Positions 36,719 to 47,620 of a DNA stretch of 64,000 nucleotides are shown one piece after another. Position 1 is the first letter of the stretch; each line of letters opens with the position of its first letter. The position numbers and the translations under genes were made by a program. Source of the DNA: Rattus norvegicus (Eukaryota; Chordata; Mammalia; Rodentia; Muridae); NCBI RefSeq assembly GCF_036323735.1, contig NC_086031.1, forward strand, positions 33,919,725 to 33,983,724. Direction: 5' to 3'. A model generated the notes under the pieces. The model ran no database searches. It was not told the origin of the DNA and saw only the letters and a list, made by a program, of their open reading frames with translations.

Positions 36719-36923
36719 TGTCCTTGCCAGCGGGGACCCAGTTATTCAGGGTTCCGAAGGGGCGCTAGCTACCCTTAGGCCTAAATGGGGGGCGAGAGGA
36801 GAAGGAGACCAAGCAAAAGTTCTGTTGTCAAGGTCTCCTTCTTCTCTCGCCCCCCATTTAGGCCTAAGGGTAGCTAACACCCCTTCGGGACCCTGAATAA
36901 CTGGGTCCCTGCTAGCGGAGACA
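36719..36923. repeat. 5' LTR remnant with inverted duplication (palindrome)
   Basis: 36719-36832 is the U5-side of the LTR on the minus strand. 36833-36923 is essentially the same segment in opposite orientation, so the block reads TGTCC...GAGACA as a large imperfect palindrome. The U3 part of this LTR is missing. Confidence 0.75.
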
Positions 36924-36941
36924 GAGAAAGAGGGAGAGAGG

Positions 36942-37001
<60 letters not shown>

Positions 37002-37140
37002 AGGCCTGTATGAGCTTTTGAAACCTCAGAGCCCAACCCTCAGTGACACACTTTTTCCAAGGAGACCACACTACTTAAACCTTCTAATCCTTTCGACGAG
37101 TTCCACTCTTATGACCACTCCCCTATTTCTTCTACAGGAG
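36924..37140 (-). mobile_element. Rodent repeat, right half, after the ERVK-type insertion
   Basis: The GA tract resumes and is followed by CCTCAGAGCCCAACCCTCAG and related family sequence, as expected of the interrupted repeat from 32178-32471. Confidence 0.6.
36947..36998. repeat. (GA)n microsatellite
   Basis: About 26 GA units beside the ERVK-type element. Confidence 0.95.
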
Positions 37141-37479
37141 AAGAAATTACTCAAATTCAACTGAATTTTCGATGCCTACCATAAAAGGTGGAAACCTGGA
37201 GCACACAGTACAGCCCCCAAGCAGCTCAACAGGTTGGAGAATGTCCTTTCCAGGTATTGTTGTGGGGCTAAGCCCCTTACAGGCATCAGATATGGTGTCA
37301 GTCTCCATTGAAGCTTGTCAGAGTGTGACTCTCAGCAACCTTTATTGTTTACTCTTGGGAAGGAAGACCCTAGTGAATCCTGTCAGTTTCAGGGACTTCC
37401 TGAAGCTATTTTGAGTTGCTATTCTCTGACTTAAGGAACTTCCCTGAAGGATGGAATGTTTCAGTCTCAGAGAAAACTA

Positions 37480-37578
37480 TTTTTTTTTCCTTTTCTTTTC
37501 TTTTCTTTTTTTTTCTTTTTTTGGAGCTGGGGACTGAACCAGGGCCTTGCTCTACCACTGAGCTAAATCCCCAACCCC
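37480..37578 (-). mobile_element. ID element with internal deletion
   Basis: Minus-strand ID with T-rich tail (37480-37522). About 17 bases between the A and B boxes (the GCTTGCTAGGCAAG region) are missing. Confidence 0.85.
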
Positions 37579-38107
37579 AAGAAAACTATTAAACAACAAC
37601 TTTTCACTACTATTTATGTGTTTGATTGACCTTTTGAGGACTGGTGACCCAGCCTGACCTGTTAGGAATACCAAGGCCACCATAACTTTGTAAGAAGGGG
37701 CTGGGGAGCAAAGGTACAGGTGAGGTAAAGTCTGGCTTGCCTTTGCTACCTCCTGCTGGCAGAAGGGTCCAGGGAACACTGAAGAGGGCAGAGTCTGTGG
37801 CAGATAGGTGACATGCTTTGTGTGCTTGCTACACAGCAGAGACTGCATTTTACATTAAGTGTTATAGCTATGTTCTCTCTTTTAATCTTTCTAGTCACTA
37901 GAATCGAGTGCACTTTTCTCATTTTCAAACAAGGACCCTGAGGCAAGAGAAGGCTAAGACAGCTGTGTGGAATGGCACAGTTGGCAGTTAAATGCATGGG
38001 ACTGTCAGCCCATGCCTTGCCCTTCATTTTGTTCTAGTTGTCTTTGTTAACTCCGGAAGTGACTCTGTTCCTCCCAGCTGTGAGACTGTGGACCCAAAAA
38101 GGATGAT

Positions 38108-38315
38108 TGGGGATGTAGCTTAGTTGCCTCAGTACTTTCCTAGCGTGCTTCTGCCTTCCTAGCCCTGTTTCCATCCCCAGCACAAACCAAGCATGGTGGC
38201 ATCCAGAACTTTGGAAATTGAGGCAGGAATTTCAGGAGTTCAAGGTCATCCTTGCCAACCTAGCAAGTTCAAGGACAGCCTAGGTCTACATGACACTCTG
38301 TCACAAAACCAAACC
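38108..38315 (+). mobile_element. B4 SINE
   Basis: GGGGATGTAGCTTAGTTGCC head and a B1-like body (GCATGGTGGCATCCAGAACT). Confidence 0.75.
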
Positions 38316-38734
38316 AAAACAAAATGGAAGAAATTTTGGGATAATGCCACCAGGTAGGTGAGTCCTTGTATCTTAAAGCTTCTCAGAAGACACAATAGAT
38401 TTTATGGGTTGATAACTTGTCCCCAAGGCTTATCGTGACATTCAGAGTTCAAAATAGCTGCCTGCAGCTGCCCCTTGGTCCAGACTGAACAAGCAGTTTA
38501 ACCAAGATTACATCTCTCTAGAGTCTGCAGGAGGAAGAGTTGACTGCTACCCATCAGCCAGCTTCTTGCATAGAAAGCATGGCTTCCAGCTCTTGCTTTT
38601 CTTTTCGGTAATCAGGGGAGAGAATTACAGAGGAAGTTGCTCCCCATGAGCAACCCAAGGAGCCAAAACAAGATACCACAGAAGCATATCAAAAAAAAAA
38701 AAAAAAACCCCAGAATTTGAGGTTCCAGATTCTA

Positions 38735-38900
38735 TATTACATGCATGTATGAGTATGCATGTGTGTGCATGCAAGTGTGCATGTATGTGTGTGCATGAGA
38801 GTGTGTGTGCATGTGAGTGTGTGTACATGTGTGCATGTGAGTGTGCATGTATGTGCGTGCACACACAAGTGCCTGTGCACATTGGTAAGTGTGTGTGTAA
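38735..38900. repeat. Cryptic TG/TGCA-rich repeat
   Basis: Irregular GTGTGCATG units; frames across it encode only low-complexity peptides. Confidence 0.8.
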
Positions 38901-39711
38901 CGGCCAGAAGACACCATAAGGTGTCATCCCTTAGGTATTTACGGCCTTTAGTCTGTCTCTCATTAACTGGACTTAGTCATTACAAACCCTTCAAGCTTCC
39001 AGGGAGCACCCGTTTCCATCTTCCATCTGGCCACTTTTGGTGTCTCAAACGTGCCCAGTTGTGCCTGGCTTTTTATGTGGGTTATGGAAATCCAAGCTCC
39101 GATCCTCACACTTACTAAGCAAGTGTTTTACTAACTCAGTCCTCTCCCAGTCCCATGATGCTCCTTTAGGGAAGGCAGAGCGGCCTGGATGAAGTGATAG
39201 GCAACAAGACCCACGGGAATAGAGCGCTTGTGCGGTTATGCAAATGGAATGCAAATGAAGTGCCCTTAGGGTGGGTACCCAGGGACAGTGGCAGCTGGTT
39301 GGGGATGGTGTGCCCCCTCTCTCTTCCTGCTGACTTTGCCTTAAGCCTCTGAGGACGTTACAGGGACAACCTCACTGGATTCCAACTGCACAATCTCTCT
39401 TCTCAATGGGCTCCAGCAGGAGACAAAAAGCAACTGTATAGCAGATACTGTGAGTAGGCTCCACAGAGCATGGACTCTGAGAGACAGCAGAGGGGCAACC
39501 TCAAGTACATCTTAGCCTCAGTGAAGTCTGATTCAGGAGTGACCTCATTTATTAGGGAACGCTGTGCTCAGAAAGACGGCTGTGAGGTTTCTTATCCCAT
39601 AGCTGGAAGCAGGAGGGGTTTTGCAATCCCACACACACCCACCTGCCTGGTGGCTTGCTACCATTTTAACATCATTGTTTAAGGTACAGACATGCTTTGG
39701 TCATGGGCATG

Positions 39712-39712
<1 letters not shown>
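38901..39712. other. Intergenic, no recognised element apart from SINE-like traces
   Basis: 38985-39160 has a faint minus-strand SINE pattern; otherwise nothing. Confidence 0.4.

Positions 39713-39763
<51 letters not shown>
39713..39763. repeat. (TG)n microsatellite
   Basis: About 25 TG units, 30 bases left of the solo LTR. Confidence 0.95.
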
Positions 39764-39765
<2 letters not shown>

Positions 39766-39792
39766 GTGCTAGAGTGATTATCTAGCATGTAT

Positions 39793-40285
39793 TGAAAGAA
39801 TAAAGATTTTAAACTATCCCCCACTGACCCTGCTGTGAGGACAAGTGCACCTCACAGCAAAGAATAACATAACATGTTTTGGGGATGTAGCCTGGCTATA
39901 GTCACCACAAACCATCTGGCCTCGATAAGGCCTGATTCAACAGTCCTGAAAAAACCAAGAACTAGGGTCAGCTTACCTAGAGTTGGGTGGCCTAGAGTTG
40001 AACTGAGCCCAAGTTAGATCATGTGTGCCAATGTAAACAAACAAATGAAATTGCTTTGTGTGACTGTTGCCAACCGCCTATGTAATTTTCCTTATAAACA
40101 ACTTCCCCTATTTGGGATCAGGGTCAACTCCTCTGTCTCCTGTGTGAGATAAGTGTCGTCCCCAGAGCTCTGGTTCCTCAAATACACCTCTTGTTTATTA
40201 CATCAAGACCGGTTTCTCGTGAGTTCTTGGGGGTTGCGTCGTCTCGAGAAATTTGAGTGGGGTCCGTCCCCCCCATGGTCTTTCA
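39793..40285 (+). mobile_element. Solo LTR, ERV1-like
   Basis: Begins TGAAAGA and ends TCTTTCA, perfect inverted termini. It contains a TATA-like TTATAAACAA near 40094 and a GC-rich U5-like end. Flanking bases GTAT and ATAT may be a decayed 4-bp duplication. No internal retroviral sequence is attached. Confidence 0.65.
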
Positions 40286-40366
40286 ATATGAGGCCCTGGA
40301 TTCCATCCCTAATACCAGGGAAAGAGGGAGAGAGGCACTGGATGGAAAGAAGAAAAGGAAGCAATT

Positions 40367-40686
40367 TGTGATGGTTTGTATCTGCTACGCCCAGGGAGTG
40401 GGACTCTTTGGTGGTGTGGCCCATTTGGAGTAGGTGTGGGCTTGGGCTGTAAGACCCTCATCCTAGCTGCCTGGAAGCCAGTATTCTGCTAGCAGCCTTC
40501 AGATGAAGATGTAGAACTCTCAGTTCCTCCTGCACCATGACTACTGCCTGGATGATGCCATGTTCCTGCCTTGATGATACTGGACTGAGCCTCTGAACCT
40601 CTAAGCCAGTCCCAATTAAATGCTGTCCTTATAAGAGTTGCCTTGGTCATGGTGTCTGTTCACAGCAGTAAAACCCTAACTAAGAC
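40367..40686 (+). mobile_element. Rodent medium-reiterated repeat (RMER1-like)
   Basis: Near-consensus copy ending CAGTAAAACCCTAACTAAGA, with TG...CA-like ends. The RMER1 name is from memory. Confidence 0.65.
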
Positions 40687-41019
40687 AGAATTAAATGTTG
40701 GAAATAGCTGATGTGCTTGCATGTATATGTGCGTGTGGTTATGGGGTCACCTTAGATCCGTCTGATCTACCCTATGGGAGGCCTTGGCCTCCTGAAGGCA
40801 GCAGTCTTGTGCCTGGCTCAGGGAATGTTTCTCATAACATGAAAACTTGCCATTGGAGCCTTTAAGTCTTTTTTAGTTTGCTTTGTTCTGTTCCTTGATG
40901 GAAGGAAGTATGCCAGGTCTTGTGTGAGCTAAGTTTTATATACCAAAACATATATATGTGTGCATGTGTGTACATGTGTGTGGGGTGTATGTGTATGTGT
41001 ATATGGTAGGTTTCCAGGA

Positions 41020-41110
41020 ACTCATTTGTAGACCAGGTAGGCCTTGAACTCACAGAGATCTACCTGTCCCAGCCTGCATGGATTAAAGGCAAGTACCACC
41101 ACATCCAGCC
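41020..41110 (-). mobile_element. B1 SINE fragment
   Basis: CCTTGAACTCACAGAGATCT and AAGTACCACCACATCCAGCC. Confidence 0.6.
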
Positions 41111-41300
41111 AGTTTTAAATATTTTTATTATTATGTATTTATATGTGTATGTGTGTGACTGTGTATGTGCATGTGCCTAGAGTTGGAGTCACAGGTAGTT
41201 GTGAGGTGCCTGATATGGGTGCTGGAAAAGGAACTCTGGTCCTCAGCAAGAACATTATATGTTCTTAGCCACTGGGCTAGGTCTCCAGCACCCACAAATC
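41110..41300 (-). mobile_element. B3-like SINE
   Basis: GGAACTCTGGTCCTCAGCAA and AGCCACTGGGCTAGGTCTCC. Confidence 0.55.
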
Positions 41301-41390
41301 TGTTTAAATAAACATGTAAAAACCCAGGTGGGAGAAAACAAACAAACAAAACAAAACAAACAAACAAACAAACAAAAAACCCAGGTGGGA

Positions 41391-41572
41391 CTGGAGAGAT
41401 GGCTCAGTGGTTAAGAGCACTGACTGCTCTTCCAGAGGTCCTGAGTTCAATTCCCAGCAACCACATGGTGGCTCACAAACATCTGTAATGGGATCCGATG
41501 CCCTCTTCTGGCGCGTCTGAAGACAGCTGCAGTGTACTTCTATATAATAAATAAATCTTTAAAAAAAAGTAT
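41391..41572 (+). mobile_element. B2 SINE, near full length
   Basis: GACTGGAGAGATGGCTCAGT through AATAAATAAATC with A-rich tail; close to consensus. Confidence 0.92.
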
Positions 41573-41574
41573 AC

Positions 41575-41770
41575 AGGTGTTTTCCCTGCATTTGTCTGTG
41601 CACTTCATGTATGCAGTGCCTGCAGGGGCCAGAAGTGGGTGTCAGATCCCCTAGAACTGGAGTTATAGACGGCTGTGAGCTGACAGGTAGGTGCTGCTGG
41701 AAATGGAACCTGGGTCTTCTGAAAAAAGCATCCAGTGCTTCTAGCTGCTGAGACAACCTTCCCCACTCAG
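41575..41770 (-). mobile_element. B3-like SINE
   Basis: GGGGCCAGAAGTGGGTGTCA and ATGGAACCTGGGTCTTCTGA. Confidence 0.65.
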
Positions 41771-41779
41771 TCCTGGTTG

Positions 41780-41870
41780 AACTGTAACCGGATGGTCTTG
41801 AACTCACAGAGATCTGTCTACTGCCTTTCAAATGCTGGGATTTAAGGTGTGTGCTACCATGCCTGACTTT
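41780..41870 (-). mobile_element. B1 SINE
   Basis: TCTTGAACTCACAGAGATCT to GTGTGCTACCATGCCTGA. Confidence 0.7.
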
Positions 41871-41872
41871 AT

Positions 41873-41887
41873 TGTTTTTAAGATTTA

Positions 41888-41940
<53 letters not shown>

Positions 41941-42140
41941 GAAATTATAGATATGCTGTCTTTGGGTGGGGTCTCTTTGAGCATAGTGCAGGTGCCCTCA
42001 GGGGCCAGGGCTTGTACCACATGGAGATGGAGCTATGATCAGTTCAGAGCTGTCTGATCTGAGTGCAGAGATCCAGACTGGGGCATCCTCTGCAAGTGCA
42101 GTGCATACTCTTAACCCCTGAGCCACCTCACAAACCCTAA
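41873..42140 (-). mobile_element. B3-like SINE with (ATT)n
   Basis: (ATT)n 41887-41940 at its tail, TACTCTTAACCCCTGAGCCA at its head end. Confidence 0.55.
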
Positions 42141-42404
42141 AACACCAGTTTTGGGAACAAACTATCTCAGTGGTTTGGAGCGTGTTAAGTGCACTAGGTT
42201 GGTTGTCCACGAGCCCTAGGGATCCACCCATTTGCCTCCACACCACAGAATTACTATGCCTGGATTTTTTTTTTTAAATGTAGGTTCTGGGGATCACACT
42301 AAGGTCCTTACACTTACATGGCAAGCATTTTACCAATGGAGGTATTTCCCTGTGTCCCAAAGTCTTCCTTAAGGCAGAGGCCTAGTCTTAAAGTCCCCGG
42401 ACAG

Positions 42405-42630
42405 AGGACAGGGGAGATGGCTCAGCCGATAAGAATATTTGATAGTCTGGTAGAGGACCAGGGTTCGGATCCCAGTTCCCACATAGCGGCTCACAACCAG
42501 CTGTAACTCCAGTCTTGAGGGATCCAATGCCCTCTTCTGGCCTCTGCAAACACTGCACACGTGTGGTACTCTTGCATACAAGCAGGAGAAACAACTCATA
42601 CATGTAAAATAAAATTAAATATGTCTTAAA
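42405..42630 (+). mobile_element. B2/B3 SINE
   Basis: GGGGAGATGGCTCAGCCGAT, TGCCCTCTTCTGGCCTCTGC and A-rich end. Confidence 0.8.
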
Positions 42631-42872
42631 AAAATAAAACATAAAGCAAAAAACAAAAATCTTCTTCAGGCCAGCAGTGGGCTCCTCTCTGGTGAAACAG
42701 TGTTCCTGCACGGTGAGTGTTCCATATACATCATGGCTGGCATCACAGTTGTGTAGCTGAATCATCTAAACAGAACCCTTCCCTCCGGCGGAGGAAGACA
42801 TGTATGACTCAGGAAGTAAACAAAATTTGCAAGGTTTGAAAGCTCCAAAAGGCACAAGATTTTCAAAGTCCC

Positions 42873-43210
42873 TGTGGTAGTTTGAATAGTTTTGCCCCCA
42901 TAGACTCATGTGTTTGAACACTTGACCCGGGAGTGGCACTATTAGGGCGTATGGCATTATTGGAGGACGTGTATCACTGTGGGGGTGAGCTTTGAGGCCC
43001 CTATATTCTCCCTGACTGCCTTCTGATCAGGATGTAGAATTCTCAGCTCCTTCTCTAGCACCATGCCTGTCTCCACGCTGCCATGCTCCCTGCTACAATG
43101 ATAATGGACTGAACTTCTGAAATGTAGCCAGTCCCAATTGAATGTTGTCCTTTATAAGACTTGCCTTGGTCATGGTGTCTGTTCACAGCAGTAAAACCCT
43201 AACTAACACA
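42873..43210 (+). mobile_element. Rodent medium-reiterated repeat (RMER1-like)
   Basis: Same family as 40367-40686, matching along its length and ending AAAACCCTAACTAACACA. Confidence 0.65.
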
Positions 43211-43214
43211 GCCC

Positions 43215-43500
43215 CTTGTTAAGGTTATGGAAGCAGTGGTGGTTGCTGTGGAGAGGGGAGGGTACTGTGGACCTGCCTCCAGTCCTGCAGGGGACTCAGA
43301 CTTGCTTCTTCTGAGTCACTACCCATACTGTCACCCACGGCCCTGATTGATCAAGGAACTCTTCTAAGTAACCCTTCACCCATGCTCCTATATGTCATCC
43401 CCAATAAACCATTCGTTCACCATGCCAGACCTGGATGCAACTGTTTCTTTGGCCTGTCCTGGCACTTCTTCCAGGGCGAACAGACAGTCATTCTTGTCTC
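43215..43500 (+). mobile_element. Possible LTR fragment
   Basis: CCCCAATAAACCATTCGTTC looks like an LTR polyadenylation region. Boundaries unclear. Confidence 0.2.
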
Positions 43501-43804
43501 CCCAGGAAAGGCTACATGATTGTTAGAAGAACTCCCGGATGTCTATTTCTCAGTTGAAAATATTTATATTACAGTGGGTTTTTTTTTTCCTTTATAGTCA
43601 AGTAGCAGAATGTAAGTTGGTATTTTCTTTGATGTAAGCATTCATTCTTGTCGTTCATTCAGTTAGTTCCTTAGGCGGTGTTGGGAATGGAAACCCAAGA
43701 CCTGTGTGTGCTAGGCAAGCAGTATGTCACCAAGCCCTAGTGTTCGTGTGTTAAATGTTTCCCACGATATCTGTTAAAGAAAAATATGTACAAACAGCTC
43801 TTCA

Positions 43805-43960
43805 GGGGCTGGAGAGATGGCTCGGGGCTTAAAGCACTTGCTGTTCTTACTGAGGTGGGAGTGCAGGTCTCAGCCCCACAGTGGCTGTGGACCCAGGAGA
43901 TCAGAAGCCTTGCGCTGACTCTAGAGCCTCTTCCATGCACACACAGACACATACGACCCT
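43805..43960 (+). mobile_element. B3-like SINE
   Basis: GGGGCTGGAGAGATGGCTCG head; body diverged. Confidence 0.65.
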
Positions 43961-44334
43961 AACCGTAACCCCTGGCCCTTGTACATGCTTCTATGACATC
44001 ACCACTGCCCTCTTCATTGGGATTTCCAACTGCTGTTACAGTTTTAAATGGATTTTCTTGTTTAAGCAGTACATCTAGAAAAATCTTTAAAAAAGTATGT
44101 TAAAATATGCGTGTAAATAATTGCATAGCCAGACACACTAACTGAAAACAGTAAAAAATGAAAGTCAGAAATAACATGAGATACACAAAAGTTCAAAGTG
44201 AAATATACAAATATACAAAGAATGAATCCTTTACACAGTATTCTAAAAACATCTTTTGTATGAAATCTCCCTTGCTAATTGTTGGGCTATTTCCTGAGCA
44301 AGTGGAATCCTGCTGGGGAAAGTGCTTGCTTAGG

Positions 44335-45020
44335 CCAACTGTGTCAGGGGTCTCTAGAGGAGAAGAACTTAGAATGAACGTACACGCACATGCACACATG
44401 CACACACACATGCACACAAATACATACATGTGCACACACATGCACATGCACACATGCACACACATGCACACAAATACACACATGTGCACACACATGCACA
44501 TGCACACATGCACACACATACATACACACAAGCACATACACACATGCACACACATGCACATGCACATGTAACTCATGTGTGCACACATATGCACACACAT
44601 GCACATACATATATGTACATGCACATATGCACGCATACACACATGTACACGTACATACTCACACACAAGGAGGTTTATTAGTGTGGCTTACAGGCTGTGG
44701 TTCAGCCAGCCCAACAATGGTTGGCTCCTGGTTGGAAAGCTAAGAATCCAGTAGTTGTTCAGTCCACGAGGCTGGTTATCTCAGCTGGTCTTCAATCAAT
44801 GTTAGGATCCCCATAAGTAGGTTCTAACATCAGTGGAGGAATGCCTTAGCAACAGCATAGATAGGACAGATGAACTTGGCAGGCAGCGTGAGGGCAAGCA
44901 GGCAAAAGTCAAAGCTCTCTTCTTCCACATGGGCTGCCACCAGAAGGAGTCGTTCAGATTTAGGGTTGGTTTTCCAATGCAAATGGTTTAATCCCTTCCC
45001 CCCAATAAAACCTTAGTTTA
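44335..45020 (-). mobile_element. Rodent interspersed repeat with internal ACATGC-rich tract
   Basis: GTGTCAGGGGTCTCTAGAGG is followed by about 280 bases of CA/ACATGC repeat. It then resumes at GGAGGTTTATTAGTGTGGCT. Same family as 63241-63726. Confidence 0.55.
44386..44665. repeat. Cryptic ACATGC/CA-rich repeat
   Basis: About 280 bases of nearly pure alternating purine-pyrimidine, with longer internal duplications such as CACACATGCACACAAATAC. Confidence 0.9.
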
Positions 45021-45379
45021 CACATTCTGCATTCTCAGAGTTTAAGTGAATTAAATAGTGACCCCTTTTCTCTTTTCCTTCACTCTCTTCTGTGTGCCAG
45101 TTCTTTTAAAACTGAAATGAAAGACTGTGAGGCCAGACCTCGGCCAATGGGAAAAAGACACGGTCACCCCTTGGCTTAGAATAAAAACAAAGTGCATTTT
45201 CTGTCCCCACGTGCTTGCCCTTTGGGCACACCTTCTTGATCAAGAATGAAATTTTAGCTTGTTGAGACACTTCAGTTGGAGTGAGGGTCTCTGTCTTTGT
45301 CATCCCAAACTTATTTCTGAGCATGGCCACCTCGTCTAGTTTGGAAGGAATTTCAAGGACCCTTTTATTGGACTCATTC

Positions 45380-45905
45380 CAGTCAGAGCCTGGTCCCTGT
45401 TAGCCCTAGCAATTGGGGCTTGGCTACCAGTCCTCAGCAGTTGAATTAAATAGAAAACTAATAGTTAAGAGCAGAGAAAAGCAATTTGCTCAATGTGGCC
45501 ACCCAGGGAAGAAGAACAAATAAAGAGACCCGATGATCCTTGCCCCCAACCTTGTCTTCAGAGTGCTGGCACAGGGTGTAGGCTAGAGAGCAAAAGTTAT
45601 TTATGCCCAAGCAGTTCTGCCCATGGTGTGATCTTGCCCAGCACTGACCCACCCTCACCTTAGCTCCAGTTTCACCTGCAAGGGAGGAACTCTGACCCGT
45701 TTTGTCAGAACTGTGTGAAGTCTCTTTCTGGGAGACATGCTCGCCCCCTGGCTAAAAGCAGTCTTCAAAGCTTCCTGCCTCTGAGCATGAGACTCCAAGC
45801 TGGGGGGAAATTCCAGTTCCTGGAAGTCCTTGTCTCAAGGGTAGGAGCACAAGAGTCTCTTTAGACAACCTGCTTGTTATTTCTACCCAACCTTTCCCCT
45901 TAAGA
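45380..45905 (-). mobile_element. Possible solo LTR
   Basis: Minus strand has a TATA-like GCATAAATAACTT near 45605 and a compact LTR-like layout. Termini and target duplication are not defined, so this is tentative. Confidence 0.25.
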
Positions 45906-46260
45906 GATGAAAGAATTAAGTTTGTTTATTCGTGGTCTTAATGACCACATCCATTTTATGCCACTGGAAAGTGAGAGGTTAAGTCAATTGGGAAGATAGC
46001 CCAGGTGGTGAGTGCCACCAGGTCCTAGAAAGGTTTGCTGGATGGGGGAGGGGTGAGAGTGGGCAAGACAGGCTTCTAACAAGTACTTGGTAGACCTTGA
46101 CTATTACAGGGGTGAGTCCTCATCATTGGTGATGAATCTAGGAAGATCTAGGGCCTTTTCTAGTCTCTAATCCTCCTTCCCCTCTTCCTCCTCCCCATCA
46201 TCACCACCACCACCACCACTATCATTATCAGTATTCTGAAACAAGATCACTTTTAGCCCA

Positions 46261-46586
46261 GTGTCTTAGTTAGGGTTTTACTGCTGTGAACAGACACCAT
46301 GACCAGTGCAACTCTTATAAAGGACAACATTTAGTTGCGGCTGGCTTACAGGTTCAGAGATTCAGTCCATTATCATCGAGGCAAGAACATGGCAGCATCC
46401 AGGCAGGCATGGTGCAGGAGGAGTTGAGAGTTCTACATCTTCATCTGAAGGCTGCTAGCAGAATGCTCACTTCCAGGAAGCTAGGATGAGGGTCTTAAAG
46501 TCCACACCCACAGTGACACACCTACTCCAACAGGGCCACACCTAAGAGTGCCACTTCCTGGGCCAAATATATACAAAACATCACAC
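46261..46586 (-). mobile_element. Rodent medium-reiterated repeat (RMER1-like)
   Basis: Inverse-orientation copy starting GTGTCTTAGTTAGGGTTTTA. It is opposite to the copies at 40.4 and 42.9 kb, so transcripts across both could pair. Confidence 0.65.
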
Positions 46587-46779
46587 CCAGTATGGCTTTG
46601 GATTTGTTATGTAGTCAGTGATGACCTTGAACTTCTGATCCTCTTTCCTCAACCTCATTTACTGGTATTTTGCATGTGTACCTCATACAGGTTTATGTGG
46701 TGCTACAGAGGGAACCTAGGACTTCTGACATGTACTCTACCAACTGAACCACAAACCACTATGACCACCATCACCATCC

Positions 46780-46856
46780 CTATCCCCATCACCACCACCA
46801 CCACCATCATCATCATCACCACCACAGATATTATTAGTGCATATATATATATATAT
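46780..46856. repeat. (CAC/CAT)n then (AT)n
   Basis: CACCACCACCACCATCATCA at 46790-46825, ATATATATATATATAT at 46841-46856. Confidence 0.85.
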
Positions 46857-46969
46857 GCGCATTAAAAGGCTGAAATGCAGAAGGTATGGGCTCTATAGAA
46901 GAGTCTCCCAACAACGGGATGTGTCCTCCCTCTCCTTACATGTACTTTCAGTTTTCTTTTTAAATTATT

Positions 46970-47110
46970 TTTCTTTCTTTCCTTCCTTTCTTTTCCTTTT
47001 AAATATAATTTCCCTTCCTTCTTGTTTGTCTGTCTTCCTTTCCCTCTTCCTTCCTTCTTTTTTTTTTTTTTTTTTTTTTTTTTGCTTTCTTGCTTTCTTG
47101 CTTTATCTCT
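46970..47110. repeat. Pyrimidine-rich tract with T23-type run
   Basis: CTTT/CCTT units and a long T run at about 47059-47083. Confidence 0.85.
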
Positions 47111-47111
47111 T

Positions 47112-47245
47112 TGACAGGGACTTGCTATGTAACCCAGGTTTACCTCAGACTCACTCTATAACCTATGCTGGCATTGATTTTAGCAATTCTCCTGCCTCAT
47201 CTTCCCACATGTTTCAGGAATTACCACCATGCACCACCATGCCAT
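47112..47245 (-). mobile_element. B1-like SINE
   Basis: GACAGGGACTTGCTATGTAA through CACCACCATGCC, diverged; follows a T-tract. Confidence 0.55.
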
Positions 47246-47469
47246 GCCCAGCTCCAGTTCTATGTCATCAACCTTGGCTATCTCATCATTCCTCTCTCTG
47301 AGCCTGCTTCCCCATGTGTGTAACCCCACTGAGCCTTGCTCAGAGATTGGTGGTGGAATGCCTAGACTTAGTATATGGGCTGCAGAACCATTATTAGTAC
47401 ACAGCCTGTGGTAAGGAAGACAGAGTGACATCCTTTAGAAAATGGGCTTCATTAAGAAAGCAAGGATCA

Positions 47470-47620
47470 GTCAAGCTTGGTGGTGCATGCCTTTAATCCC
47501 TGCAATGAGGAGACAAAGGCAGGCAGAGCTTGGTGAATTTGAGGCCATCGTGGTCTACATAGCCAGTTCCAGGACAGCCAGATCTATGTAGAAAGCTCCT
47601 GTCTCAAAGAGAAGTGAAGG
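47470..47620 (+). mobile_element. B1 SINE
   Basis: GCTTGGTGGTGCATGCCTTT through TCCTGTCTCAAAGAGAA. Confidence 0.8.

Larger units (their letters stand above)
32472..36923 (-). mobile_element. Non-autonomous ERVK-type LTR retroelement, minus strand
   Basis: The same U5-like segment (shared core AGCGGGGACCCAGTTATTC) lies near both ends, at 32477 and at 36730. On the minus strand the right copy is followed by a tRNA-Lys-type primer-binding site (36699-36716), and a purine tract lies near the left LTR (33251-33260). The roughly 3.4 kb interior (33.26-36.70 kb) is AT-rich and has no intact gag, pol or env frame. This is the architecture of ETn-like elements mobilised by an autonomous betaretrovirus-like relative. 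Flanks are GA-rich, so the target-site duplication is blurred (GGGAGA against GAGAAA). Confidence 0.78.

Noticed and set aside
41559..42057. Frames with poly-isoleucine runs
   Set aside because: They cross the (ATT)n tail of a SINE.
44158..44681. His/Thr-rich and Cys/Val-rich frames
   Set aside because: Translations of CA/ACATGC repeats.
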